From assembly GCF_027125355.1 (NCBI RefSeq), contig NZ_CP114052.1, positions 1,674,001 to 1,738,000 of the forward strand: a stretch of 64,000 bases of DNA, read 5' to 3'. Below the pieces are notes generated by a model. The model did no database searches. It had not been told where the DNA came from and saw nothing but the letters and a program-made list of their open reading frames with translations. This stretch comes from Peptostreptococcus equinus (GTDB lineage Bacteria > Bacillota > Clostridia > Peptostreptococcales > Peptostreptococcaceae). The position numbers were made by a program, and so were the translations under genes. Position 1 is the stretch's first letter. Every line of letters starts with the position of its first letter. Below, in pieces: positions 52,319-62,900 of the stretch.

Positions 52319-53572
52319 TTAGTACCATCCTCTAAGTTTCATTGCAGTAGCAACTCTCTTAACTGAATGCATGTAAGCAGATTCTCTCATAGTTACACCA
52401 TATTCTTCTTTGATTGCCCAAAGAGCTTCAAATGCTTTAACCATAGCTTCATCTTCTTTTTGTTCAACTTCAGCTTCAGACCAATAGTATCCATATAAGT
52501 TCTGTACCCATTCGAAGTAAGAAACAGTAACACCACCAGCATTAGTTAATATATCTGGAGTAAGAACTATTCCCTTTCTATTAAGAACTTCGTCACCTTC
52601 TGGAGTTGTAGGTCCATTAGCAGCTTCACAAACTAGCTTAGCTTTAATCATTTCAGCAACCTTAGCATCAATTGAATTTTCAAGAGCAGCAGGAACAACA
52701 ACATCAACATCTGCAGACCAGAATTCATCCATGTTTATCATTTTAGCACCTGGGAAGTCAACTAAGTTACCCTTTTCAGCTCTGTAGTCCATCATTGCCT
52801 GGAAATCTAAACCATCTTCTTTGTATAAAGCATACGGTCCAACTTCCTTATCCCATTCTGCAAGTGCAACAACTTTTCCGCCTAATTTCTGGATATTTTT
52901 AACTGTGTAAGCACCAACATTACCAAATCCCTGTACAGCAACAGTTGCTCTCTTCATGTCTATTCCTAATTTCTTAGCAGATTCTCTAACTGTAACAGCA
53001 ACACCATAACCAGTAGCTTCATTTCTTCCTAATGATCCACCGAATTCAACTGGCTTTCCAGTTAATACACCGATTGAAGAAACACCAACAAGTTTATTGT
53101 ATTCATCAACCATCCAAGACATTATTTTACCATTTGTATTTACGTCTGGAGCAGGAACGTCAACTTTTTCTCCGATTAACTTGTAGATACCATCTATGTA
53201 TCCTCTAGATAATCTTTCTAATTCACCTTCAGATAATTCAGATGGATCAACTATGATTCCACCCTTACCACCACCGTAAGGTATACCAGTTGTTGAGCAC
53301 TTGAAAGTCATCCATATAGAAAGTGCCTTTACTTCTTCAAGAGAAACGTTTGGATGGAATCTAATACCACCTTTAGTTGGTCCTACAGCGTCATTATGCT
53401 GAGATCTGTATCCCTTAAAAACCTTTATAGAACCGTCATCCATTTTAACTGGGATGTTAACTTCGATAACTCTTCTTGGTTCTTTAAGTAGTTCATAAAC
53501 CTGTGGTTCCATTCCTAATTTATCACAAGCGTTCTTTACTTGAGCCTGTGCCATTTCAAATACATTTGCCAT
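52319..53572 (-). CDS. gdhA: NAD-type glutamate dehydrogenase
   Basis: 417 residues. KGGIRFHPNVSLEEVKALSI with catalytic lysines in MTFKCSTTGIPYGGGKGGI, VPAPDVNTNGKIMSWM and the Rossmann motif ATVAVQGFGNVGAYT near 205. Amino-acid fermenting clostridia use it to oxidise glutamate to 2-oxoglutarate; the NAD preference is inferred from close clostridial relatives. AAGGAGG precedes the ATG. Monocistronic. Confidence 0.95.
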   Translation of the reverse strand: MANVFEMAQAQVKNACDKLGMEPQVYELLKEPRRVIEVNIPVKMDDGSIKVFKGYRSQHNDAVGPTKGGIRFHPNVSLEEVKALSIWMTFKCSTTGIPYGGGKGGIIVDPSELSEGELERLSRGYIDGIYKLIGEKVDVPAPDVNTNGKIMSWMVDEYNKLVGVSSIGVLTGKPVEFGGSLGRNEATGYGVAVTVRESAKKLGIDMKRATVAVQGFGNVGAYTVKNIQKLGGKVVALAEWDKEVGPYALYKEDGLDFQAMMDYRAEKGNLVDFPGAKMINMDEFWSADVDVVVPAALENSIDAKVAEMIKAKLVCEAANGPTTPEGDEVLNRKGIVLTPDILTNAGGVTVSYFEWVQNLYGYYWSEAEVEQKEDEAMVKAFEALWAIKEEYGVTMRESAYMHSVKRVATAMKLRGWY

Positions 53573-53916
53573 TTGTAAGCCTCCTTAAATTAAGATACTC
53601 TATTTATATTTTTGTAGGAAATTTTCCCCTTTTTCAACAACAATTCTAGTTCGGAGAACATTTTCCTAACTCTAATGTGATTATAACACATATAAATAAA
53701 ATAGTGTATAAAATTTTAATATTTTATGACTTTTTTTTATTTTCTTTTTAATTCACTATCGAAAGTTCGAATAATCTAATTTTTCAGAATATTTTTAAGT
53801 CTATAAATCCATATATAAAAATCAAATATTTTCACTATACTCTATCTGTAAACTACATAAGAAAAAACCCTATACATTTAATGTATAGGGTAAAATTCTC
53901 GAATATTATCTTATTA
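53573..53916. other. Long leader and promoter region of glutamate dehydrogenase
   Basis: No gene. On the minus strand TGTTATAAT (53688-53680) is an extended -10 about 110 bp before the start codon, implying a leader of about 100 nt. ATTCGAACTTTCGAT (about 53759-53773) is an operator-like palindrome upstream of it. The ferredoxin terminator occupies the other end. Confidence 0.55.
53868..53890 (-). terminator. Ferredoxin gene terminator
   Basis: CCCTATACAT and ATGTATAGGG arms with loop TTA, followed on the minus strand by GTTTTTTC. 26 bp after the stop codon. Confidence 0.87.
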
Positions 53917-54087
53917 TTATTCTGGCTGAGGTGCATCCACTGGACAAACACCTGCACATGATCCACAGTCTATACAAGCAGATCCATCGATAACGTAGAT
54001 TCCGTCACCTTCAGATATACATGATACTGGACATTCAGCAGCACAAGCGCCACAACTAATACAAGAATCTTTAATTACATAAGCCAT
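53917..54087 (-). CDS. 2[4Fe-4S] ferredoxin
   Basis: 56 residues from the ATG at 54087 behind TTGGAGG. Two CxxCxxCxxxCP motifs (CISCGACAAECPVSC, CIDCGSCAGVCPVDAP) give two cubane clusters. It is the main low-potential electron carrier of clostridial fermentation. Confidence 0.97.
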   Translation of the reverse strand: MAYVIKDSCISCGACAAECPVSCISEGDGIYVIDGSACIDCGSCAGVCPVDAPQPE

Positions 54088-54300
54088 TGTTATTACCTCC
54101 AAATTTAAATATATTTATCATCAAATTCATTATAACAGATGACCTATTCTTTTGCAATTGATTTTAAGAAAAAAAAGCATATTTTTTTCTTTGTTTTTCA
54201 AAGCTTTAATACTATCAATCTTTTATTTTTACAGTAAAACAAATATAAGATAACTCCAATCATAATTGATAATACTTTTCACATACAATATATGTATTTA

Positions 54301-54936
54301 TTATGCCTCTTCTCCGTCTTTCATTAGATATGAAAGGGTAAATAAACTTTCAGTTAAATTTACACTCTCAACGATTACACTTGATGGCACATCTAAATCA
54401 ACTGGAGCAAAATTCCATATACCTTTTATACCGCTCTTAACTAGTCTATCTGCTACCTGTTGAGCTCCTTCTTTCGGTATACAAAGTATAGCAATTTCTA
54501 CATTATTTTCGCTTACAAACGATTCAATTAAATCAGAATCCATTATTTCATAATCTCTAATCTTTAAACCTATCATCCTTGGATTTGCATCAAAAACTGC
54601 CATTATATCAAAACCAGCATTTTTAAAACCAGAGTAATTAGTAAGTGCTTGACCCAAATTACCTGAGCCTACTAAAATTGCTTTGTATTTTTTATCAAGT
54701 CCTAATATCTTAGCTATTTCTCTATGTAGAGCTTCAACATTGTATCCATATCCTTGTTGGCCAAAACCACCGAAGTTATTCAAATCCTGTCTAATTTGTG
54801 AAGCTGTGAATCCTATTATTTCACTTAGTTCTTTTGATGAAATTCTCTGTATGTCTTTTGCAAGCAAGTCTGCTAAGTATCTATAATATTTTGGTAATCT
54901 TCTGATTACAGCCATCGAAATATTCTTATTTCCCAT
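54301..54936 (-). CDS. rex: Redox-sensing transcriptional repressor Rex
   Basis: 211 residues. N-terminal winged helix (VIRRLPKYYRYLADLLAKDI, SSKELSEIIGFTASQIRQDL, NFGGFGQQGYGYNVEAL) and an NADH-binding Rossmann domain (KAILVGSGNLGQALTNY near 88). It represses fermentation genes at low NADH/NAD. No clear Rex operator was found upstream of its own gene. Confidence 0.97.
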   Translation of the reverse strand: MGNKNISMAVIRRLPKYYRYLADLLAKDIQRISSKELSEIIGFTASQIRQDLNNFGGFGQQGYGYNVEALHREIAKILGLDKKYKAILVGSGNLGQALTNYSGFKNAGFDIMAVFDANPRMIGLKIRDYEIMDSDLIESFVSENNVEIAILCIPKEGAQQVADRLVKSGIKGIWNFAPVDLDVPSSVIVESVNLTESLFTLSYLMKDGEEA

Positions 54937-55088
54937 TAGAATCCCTCCATGTATATTTTATTACATAGTAAAAAATATATACTTATCAAAAGTTGCATTA
55001 TATAAAAATAAATTTCAGTATAATTAATATTAAAAACTATGTTACTTATTTCATTATACCTCATTTTCGATAAATTTAAAACATTTTT

Positions 55089-57020
55089 TTATTCAGCTAT
55101 TTTTTCCCATTTTTCGTAAAGTTTTTCTAGTTTTTTTTCGAGGTCAGATTTCTCTAGATTGACCTCTTTTAGCTTATTTAAGTCATTATATATCTCTTCT
55201 TGACAAAGCATAATTTCAAGTCCATTTATCTGTTTTTCCACAAGCGAAATGTCATTTTCTAAGTCTTTAATCTTCTTTTTCTCTTTATTTTGTTGCAATT
55301 TCAACTCTTTTTCACGTTTTTTTTCTTCTTTTATCTGAGTTTTAGTCTTTGCTTCTTGCCCTTGTTCTGTAGCCATCTGATCCATCTCAAAAGCTTGCAA
55401 TTTCTTACTTTGATAGTAATCATAATTTCCTAAATATTCTATTATTCCATCCTTTGTCAGCAATAAGATTTTATCGACAACTGTGTTAAGAAAATATCTA
55501 TCATGAGATATGGTAAAAATTGTTCCATCATACTCTAATAGAGCCTCTTCTAGAACTTCTTTTGAGTCTATATCCAAGTGGTTAGTAGGCTCATCCAAAA
55601 GTAGAAAATTTGAATCTGATAAGATTAATTTTAAGATAGCTATTCTAGCTCTTTCGCCACCACTTAGCGATTTTATCTCCTTAAATACATCTTCATCTTG
55701 GAACAAAAATGCTCCTAATAGGTTTCTTACTTCTGTTTGTGTCATAGTAGTATGGTCATTCCATATTTCATCTATAATAGTATTATTTAAATTTAAACTA
55801 GTTTGTTCCTGATGAAAATACGCAATCTCTACATTGGCTCCCAGTTTTACATCTCCTGAAGATTTCTTATTTTCTCCCATTATTATCTTAAATAGAGTTG
55901 ACTTTCCTATGCCATTAGGACCTATTAGTGCTACTTTTTCTCCCCTATAAATATTAAAATTAACACCTTTAAATAAGGTTCTATCTTCTATTTCTTTGCT
56001 CACATCTTCTACTTGTAGTACATCTTTACCACTTTGAGATACTGATTTAAAAGAAAATTTTGCCTTAGATTTTATTTCAACGGGCTTTTCAAGTCTTTCA
56101 ACCTTATTCAGCATTTTTTCTTTACTTCTTGCTCTTTTTACATGTTTTTCTCTGCCATATGATTTTAATCTTTCAATAGATTCTTCTTGCTTTTTAATTT
56201 CTCTTTGTTGATTTTCAAAATTTTTCATAGCGATTTCTTTTTCTATTTTTGCTTTTCTTTGGTAATCACTATAATTCCCATCATATGCTTTTAGCCTTTT
56301 ATTAGATATTTCAAATATTCTATTAACAGATTGATCTAAAAAATATCTATCATGTGAAATAATCATTATAGTTCCATTATATGCTCTTAAAAATCCCTCT
56401 AGCCATTCTACAGCATCTGCATCTAAATGGTTAGTCGGTTCATCTAGCATTAATAAAGATGGCTTACTAAGAAGCAACTTTCCTAACAAAACCCTAGTTT
56501 TCTCTCCCCCAGATAAGACATTTATTTGCTTTTCAAAATCTTCATCTGAGAATCCTAGCCCTCTTAAAGTACCTACTACTTCACTTTTATATCCATATCC
56601 GTTATTTTCTTCAAAATCTTCATATTTTTTACCATACAAATCCATCAATTTTTCCAGATCACTTGATGATACACTAGAATCAGACGATTTATCTGCAATT
56701 TCTTTTTCAATATTTCTAAGTTCTTCCTCGGCACTAATTAAATCTGAAAAAACCGATAATATTTCTTCATAAACAGTTTTATCAGATACAAAGTTAGTAT
56801 TTTGCTCCAAATAACCTATTTTACAGTCCTTTGAAGTAAAAATATCTCCCTTATCATACCCGTATATTCCTGTTATAATTTTAAATAAGGTCGTTTTTCC
56901 AGTACCATTAATACCGACAATACCGACCTTATCCGACTCTCTTATTGAAAAAGATATATCTTCAAGTATGGTTTCAACTCCAAAGCTTTTTGTGAGCTTG
57001 TTACATGATAACATTATCAT
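55089..57020 (-). CDS. ABC-F family ATPase
   Basis: 643 residues from the ATG at 57020, 7 bp after GGAGG. Two ABC domains: GINGTGKTTLFKII, LSGGEKTRVLLGKLL, SLLMLDEPTNHLD and then GPNGIGKSTLFKIIMG, LSGGERARIAILKLI, FLLLDEPTNHLD. The linker (about 245-310) is charged, and a C-terminal coiled coil (KEEKKREKELKLQQNKEKKK) resembles Uup/YdiF. No membrane segments. ABC-F proteins act on ribosomes; whether this one is housekeeping or gives antibiotic protection cannot be decided. Confidence 0.9.
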   Translation of the reverse strand: MIMLSCNKLTKSFGVETILEDISFSIRESDKVGIVGINGTGKTTLFKIITGIYGYDKGDIFTSKDCKIGYLEQNTNFVSDKTVYEEILSVFSDLISAEEELRNIEKEIADKSSDSSVSSSDLEKLMDLYGKKYEDFEENNGYGYKSEVVGTLRGLGFSDEDFEKQINVLSGGEKTRVLLGKLLLSKPSLLMLDEPTNHLDADAVEWLEGFLRAYNGTIMIISHDRYFLDQSVNRIFEISNKRLKAYDGNYSDYQRKAKIEKEIAMKNFENQQREIKKQEESIERLKSYGREKHVKRARSKEKMLNKVERLEKPVEIKSKAKFSFKSVSQSGKDVLQVEDVSKEIEDRTLFKGVNFNIYRGEKVALIGPNGIGKSTLFKIIMGENKKSSGDVKLGANVEIAYFHQEQTSLNLNNTIIDEIWNDHTTMTQTEVRNLLGAFLFQDEDVFKEIKSLSGGERARIAILKLILSDSNFLLLDEPTNHLDIDSKEVLEEALLEYDGTIFTISHDRYFLNTVVDKILLLTKDGIIEYLGNYDYYQSKKLQAFEMDQMATEQGQEAKTKTQIKEEKKREKELKLQQNKEKKKIKDLENDISLVEKQINGLEIMLCQEEIYNDLNKLKEVNLEKSDLEKKLEKLYEKWEKIAE

Positions 57021-57068
57021 AAGTTGTCCTCCTATCAATTATCTTTATTTTTCTCTGTTTATATATAT

Positions 57069-58181
57069 CTAATATTGGTTTATCTTTAAATTAGGTATTG
57101 CATTTAATTCCATACCATCTCTTCTTCCATTTATATACCTATAATAACCAGCACAGCCTATCATAGCTGCATTATCTGTACATAAAACTAAAGGTGGATA
57201 TCTAAGCTCCAAATTGTTATCCTTACATATTTGTTCGAACTTATATCTAAGAGCTGAATTTGCTGCTACTCCACCAGATAAAGCCACAGTGCTATATTTC
57301 TTATCAAGAGCTGCCCTTATAGTTTTTTGACTAAGGACATCCACTACAGCATTTTGGAAAGATGCACATACATCCTCTTCTACTATATCTAAATTTTTCA
57401 TTTTCATTGAGTTTAAGTAATTCAATACTGAAGATTTTAACCCGCTAAATGAAAAATCATAGCCAGGATCATTTAAGCATGCTCTTGGAAAATCTATTGC
57501 ATTAGGATTTCCATTTTTCGCCATTCTATCTACAATAGGCCCACCTGGATAGCCAAGATTCATGGCTCTTGCTATTTTGTCAAAAGCTTCACCTGATGCA
57601 TCATCCTTGGTCTTTCCTATTATCTCATAATCTCCATAGTCCTTTACTTCAACTAAGTGCGTATGACCACCAGATACTATTAAAGTAATGAATGGTGGCT
57701 TTAAACTTTTATGTTCAATATAATTTGCTGATAAATGACCTTCTATGTGATTTACACCAACAAGAGGTATCTTTAAGGTAAAGGCAAGAGCTTTTGCATA
57801 TGATAAGCCTACTAGCAATGCTCCTACCAAACCTGGTCCATATGTAACTGCTATGTGACTAATATCTTCAAATCCTATACCTGCTCTATCTAAAGCTTCT
57901 TGCACTACTATATCAATATTTTCTACATGTTTTCTTGATGCTACTTCAGGAACCACACCACCAAATTTTTTATGTGTTTCTATTTGAGTAGAAATCACAT
58001 TAGAAAGAACCTCTCTTCCATTTTTTAAAATAGCGCAAGCTGTTTCATCACAACTACTTTCTATTGCCAAAGTAATAATGTCATCTTCATTAATTTTGAT
58101 TTTTTCATCATTAGATTTTTTTTCAATTTTTTCTAAGTCTTTATTATTAAAGACTTCAGTAATATTATCTATATTATTCAA
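57069..58181 (-). CDS. tsaD: tRNA N6-threonylcarbamoyladenosine transferase TsaD
   Basis: 370 residues from a TTG at 58181, 8 bp after GAGG. A 35-residue charged N-terminal extension precedes the normal start region ([15 protein letters not shown]). [16 protein letters not shown] holds the metal-binding histidines; [19 protein letters not shown] and [18 protein letters not shown] are nucleotide-binding. It modifies A37 of ANN-decoding tRNAs together with TsaB and TsaE encoded just upstream. Confidence 0.95.
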   Translation of the reverse strand: MNNIDNITEVFNNKDLEKIEKKSNDEKIKINEDDIITLAIESSCDETACAILKNGREVLSNVISTQIETHKKFGGVVPEVASRKHVENIDIVVQEALDRAGIGFEDISHIAVTYGPGLVGALLVGLSYAKALAFTLKIPLVGVNHIEGHLSANYIEHKSLKPPFITLIVSGGHTHLVEVKDYGDYEIIGKTKDDASGEAFDKIARAMNLGYPGGPIVDRMAKNGNPNAIDFPRACLNDPGYDFSFSGLKSSVLNYLNSMKMKNLDIVEEDVCASFQNAVVDVLSQKTIRAALDKKYSTVALSGGVAANSALRYKFEQICKDNNLELRYPPLVLCTDNAAMIGCAGYYRYINGRRDGMELNAIPNLKINQY

Positions 58182-58631
58182 TTAAAACACCTCTCTAAGT
58201 TGTTTCCACATTATTAGGGCATCTTCTTTATTGTCACCATAATACTCTTTCCTTAAGCCACCATTTAAAAAACCATACTTTTTATATAAGTTTTGTGCAA
58301 CAATATTTGATTTTCTCACCTCTAATGTTATTGATGCAAGCCTATCTCTTTCGCACTTTTCTATAAACTTACACATCATTTCATCACCTATTTTCTGACC
58401 TCTAAAATCTTTATGAACAGCTACATTAGTTATGTGAGCTTCATCCAAAATATACCAAGCTCCTATATAGGCTACTATTTTACCATCCTCATTTTCAGCT
58501 ACAATATATCTAGCCAATTTATTTTTCAACTCATCTTTAAATGCAGATAAGGACCATGGATCAGAAAAGCAAGATACTTCAACTTCATGTACTCCATTTA
58601 TATCATCTGATTTCATATTTCTATACTTCAT
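58182..58631 (-). CDS. rimI: Ribosomal protein S18-alanine N-acetyltransferase
   Basis: 149 residues, GNAT fold: MKSDDINGVHEVEVSCFSDP, acetyl-CoA loop VHKDFRGQKIGDEMMCKF near 73 and LEVRKSNIVAQNLYKKYGF. Its place between tsaB and tsaD is the usual one for RimI. Overlaps tsaB by 11 bp. Confidence 0.92.
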   Translation of the reverse strand: MKYRNMKSDDINGVHEVEVSCFSDPWSLSAFKDELKNKLARYIVAENEDGKIVAYIGAWYILDEAHITNVAVHKDFRGQKIGDEMMCKFIEKCERDRLASITLEVRKSNIVAQNLYKKYGFLNGGLRKEYYGDNKEDALIMWKQLREVF

Positions 58632-59328
58632 TTCTTTTTATTTTTTCCTCATATTGTATTTCTGCCTGTGATTTTCTAATATATAAAGCTTCTAAATCAT
58701 AAGCATTTTTTATATCTATATTTTTTTCATATTTTTTCTTTGCCAATACACATATACTAGATGCCTTTGAAATATTTTTATCAGTATCCACAATTTCTAT
58801 ATTGTCTGTTTTTAATTTTTCTTTATGCTTTATTGTGCCCTCTCCTAATAAAATAAAATTACTATCATTTTGCCTTATAGAGTCCAATAAATCATCTATT
58901 GATATCACATCGATATCAACTACTTTCTCTAGTTCATTTTTTTCAGCCTTGTAGATAGCTGCATACACATTATCGGCCTGTGCATCTAATATAGGAACTA
59001 TTATCTTATCTGTATTTACAACATTCTGTGCAAGTGTTTCTAAGGAATTAACAGCAATGATAGGAATATCCTTTACATGGCTTATAGCCTTTACTGTAGC
59101 AAGGGCAATTCTAATACCTGTAAATGATCCTGGTCCTATACATACACCAATTAAATCAATTTCATCTATTTTTGTATCAGCCAAATCCAGCAAACTATCT
59201 AACATTGGCATTAATTTTTGTGAATGTGTTCTTTTATCGTTTATTATTATCTCACCAACTAGAACATCATCAATCTGAAGAGCTATACTAGCTGCTTTTG
59301 TAGAACTATCGAAGCTCAATATTTTCAT
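58621..59328 (-). CDS. tsaB: tRNA t6A synthesis protein TsaB
   Basis: 235 residues: ILSFDSSTKAASIALQIDDV, GVCIGPGSFTGIRIALATVK near 63. A TsaD paralogue that serves as its scaffold. Overlaps tsaE by 23 bp. Confidence 0.95.
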   Translation of the reverse strand: MKILSFDSSTKAASIALQIDDVLVGEIIINDKRTHSQKLMPMLDSLLDLADTKIDEIDLIGVCIGPGSFTGIRIALATVKAISHVKDIPIIAVNSLETLAQNVVNTDKIIVPILDAQADNVYAAIYKAEKNELEKVVDIDVISIDDLLDSIRQNDSNFILLGEGTIKHKEKLKTDNIEIVDTDKNISKASSICVLAKKKYEKNIDIKNAYDLEALYIRKSQAEIQYEEKIKRNEV

Positions 59329-59782
59329 TTTTTAACAACTCCTCTACAAGTTTTTCATATTTTAATCCATATGCCTTAAACTCTACTTCTCTTCCCTCTT
59401 CACAATAAGAAATATAAAGTTCTAACCTCTCTTTTGGCAATATATCTTCTATAATATTTGACCATTCGATTATACATACGCCATTAGAGTTTATATAATC
59501 TTCAAAGCCTATATCATACATTTCTACACTTTCACCTATTCTATATACATCAAAGTGATAAAGCTTTAATCTTCCTTCTTCATATTCATTTATTATTGTA
59601 AAAGTTGGACTTGTGATGTCCTCTTCTATACCTAAACTATGAGCAATACTTCTTGTCATGCAAGTTTTTCCGGCACCTAAGTCACCATTTAAGCATAAAA
59701 TAGCACCTTCAAATAAAAGCTTAGCTATTTTTTGTCCGAGTTTTATAGTAGAATCTTCATTTTTCAGAAATATTTTTTTCAT
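59306..59782 (-). CDS. tsaE: tRNA t6A synthesis ATPase TsaE
   Basis: 158 residues. P-loop LNGDLGAGKTCMTRSIAHSL near 35, DITSPTFTIINEYEEG and YHFDVYRIGESVEMYDIGFE. It drives the TsaBD turnover. First gene of the operon, behind GGGAGG. Confidence 0.96.
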   Translation of the reverse strand: MKKIFLKNEDSTIKLGQKIAKLLFEGAILCLNGDLGAGKTCMTRSIAHSLGIEEDITSPTFTIINEYEEGRLKLYHFDVYRIGESVEMYDIGFEDYINSNGVCIIEWSNIIEDILPKERLELYISYCEEGREVEFKAYGLKYEKLVEELLKNENIELR

Positions 59783-59956
59783 ATTACCTCCCGATTCTAT
59801 TTATCTATAATATAAGTACTATAATTAACCCACTATATTTATATTTTATACTTATATTATTTATATCAATTACAAATTAATGTAAAATGACCTAATTCAC
59901 TAGTATATATTATATCATTGATTTTTCAATATTCCTAGCTTTTAAAATCCAAAAAT

Positions 59957-59986
59957 AAAAAACATCTAAGTATTTAGATGTTTTTT
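59957..59986 (-). terminator. Terminator of the surface protein gene
   Basis: AAAAAACATCTAA and TTAGATGTTTTTT arms with a 4-nt loop, 10 bp after the stop codon; symmetric, so it can also act on the other strand. Confidence 0.9.
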
Positions 59987-59995
59987 ATTTTATAT

Positions 59996-62900
59996 TTATT
60001 TAATTAAATCTTTTGATATTGCACTTTCTCCCCCTACTATAAAAACTTTTTCTATATTATTAATTTTTTCTTCTATTACTTTAGGTATAGTCTCTTTTTC
60101 TGTTAAAATAATAGGCCCTTTTAATTTTAAAGATAAACCTGAAGCAACAAGTGCATCCACAAAATATGCTTCTTTTCCAGATACTAACACAATACTATCA
60201 CTTTGAGGATAAGCTTTGTCTCCTACTAGTTTCGCTGTTTCAAACCTATTACTTCCAGCAATTCTATTAGTTTTAACTTTGAATTTGAATTCATTTGATA
60301 TCCTTTTATACCCACCAATTATAGTAAGCTCTTTTTTAGAATTGATTATTTTTTCAGTTTTATCTGTAACATAATTCTTCTTTGCTAAAAGTATTGGAGT
60401 CTTATTCTTAGCTGACAAAGTTCCCGCCGCTAATGCATCCGCATATGCTTCTCCACTTGTCAAAATTATTTCATCAGACTTTAGTCCTAATTCTATTAAT
60501 TTTTCATATATTTTTTCTGCTGTTGTATACCTATCTGATCCTGCTAATCTATTTACTTTGTAAGATTCTTTCTTCAGTTTGTTTTCTATTCCAGCATTAA
60601 GCACATTATAACCACCACAAATGTATACATCTTCTGCCTTTAATCTTTTTATTTCATTTAACAAATCCTTATTTATATTGGAATCAGCTAATAAAATTGG
60701 TGCATCTAAATAACTTGCTAATGTGCTAGCAACTAAAGCATCTACTTCTGTTTTCCCACTAGCTATTACAACTTTTTTGCTTCCATTAGGATAATTATAT
60801 TTACTTACTTCTATAGATGTAAGATATCTATTATCTCCAGAAATTCTTTTTATTTTTTTACCATTATTTTTTATTATATTGGCATTTATATCAGTATCTT
60901 CATCATATTGTCTAATGGTAGTAGTATCTATTGACCACTTATCAAACTTATATCCCTTTGCAAGCTTTAACTGTGGGATTTCTAATTTCACTGGAGTACC
61001 TTTTTTTACATAATATGTAGTAGGATCATTTGTACTTGCATTTTCGGGAACTTTGAAGTTTACACTCACATAATCATCTGGTTTTTCTATGGTACCACCT
61101 ATGTATACATCTAACATTTGCAATTCTATAAAATGATACTTACTATTAGAAAATAATTCTTTATGCTTAGGATTATTAGTTATTAATTTTACAGGTTGAT
61201 CATCACCTACTGTTTTTCCATCTTGCTTTTTATAAAAAGAATCCGTATCTAATTTTTTCAATGATAGTGGTATTTTTGTTTCTTTTAAAAGAGAATTTGA
61301 AAATGCATTGGCTCTTATTTCTTCAACGCCTTCATTTAACTTCAATTCCTTTAATCTCTTCCATTTTGGATTTTGCTCAAATGTATTTTCAGAAATAACT
61401 TTTATATTCGCTGGTATTTCTAGACTTTCTAATCTATTAGCCTGAAAAGCTCTTGGTCCTATCTCTTTTATTGTTGAAGGTATCTCTAAAGTATTAATTC
61501 TTATACCTAAGAATGCAGATTTTCCTATCTTCTCTAAACCTTTTGGCAACTCTATTTTATTGAACGAGTCATTAGTATTCATTGAAAATAACCCGTCTGG
61601 AACTTCTTTTAATCTATTTGGTAGTTTTATTTTTATATTTTCTGTATTAAGTGCGAATACAGCAATACCTAGTTTATTGATACTTTCGGGCAATATAACT
61701 TCTTTTAATTTATTACCATGAAAAGCCCCGCTACCTATTTCCTCAATGCCTTCATGGAGGTCAATATTTTCTATAGAATTATCCTTAAAGGCATTTTCGC
61801 CTATTATTTTTATAGACTTATGCATCGCTATGCTTTTTAATCCATTTGGTGAAATTATATTGTCTAAAGGATATTTAATTCCCTCTGCAGTTTGAAAAGC
61901 ACTCTCTCCTATCTCCTCTATTATTTGTCCTTTGTCTGTTTTTTCTGGAATAACTAAATTTTTATTTACTAAATATTTTTCCCTACCTGTGTTTGAATAT
62001 CCCAATATTTTATTTCCATCATATACAAAATCACTTGGGTTCCATTTAGCTAATTCACTATACTCCAGATTAGAAAGTAAATCTTTTAATTGTGCCACTT
62101 TATTATCTACTTCTGTTTGACTTACTTTATCATTGTTTATAATTGATTGAGTACTAATAATTTCAGCTTTGATTTTACTAGTTGAATCCTCATTTAATAA
62201 ACTTGGGTTTATTGATGATATTTTATTGTACAATTCTTTTAACTCGTTTTTATCAGCACCTATACTTACAAGTTTTTTCATCGATTCACTTAGCATGTTA
62301 TCTGCCTCATCTATTTGATTTTGATTTGCATCAAAATTAGAGAATACAGCTTTCGCCTTACTTAAATTAGAATTAAATTCATCAAAAGAATTTTTTTCAT
62401 AGTTGCTAGCGATTTTAGTATTTGCTGTATTAATAGTTTGAAAAAGTTTGCTTCTATCTACTATGTTTGTTGGTAAAATAAATTTTTGATATTTACTCTC
62501 GGCTGTGTATACACTAGACTCTATATGATTAGGATTTCTAGTATACATAAATACAGTTCCGCTATTTTCATCTCCAGGCTGAAGCTGACCTGCTGGTATT
62601 TTTTCCATACCTGTATTACGTGCGAATACATAGCCTTGAATTTTAAATATGTTATAAGGTATATTCACGCTCTTGATATGATTGTCTTCAAAACTATAAT
62701 TATCCAACTGTAGTTGCACCACATCATCAGAAATCATTAATTCGTCTATACTGTTTTTGGAAAATGCTCTATTTCCAACTTTGACAATTGTAGAAGGTAA
62801 ATTAATCTTACTTATTTTATTATTTTGAAAAGCATACGAGTCGATTATTTTTACACCTTTATTTATGTTTAATTCACTGATATTATTGTTTTTAAATGCT

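Noticed and set aside
54937..55088. Rex operator in the rex upstream region
   Set aside because: No TTGTTAA-N4-TTAACAA-like sequence could be found there.
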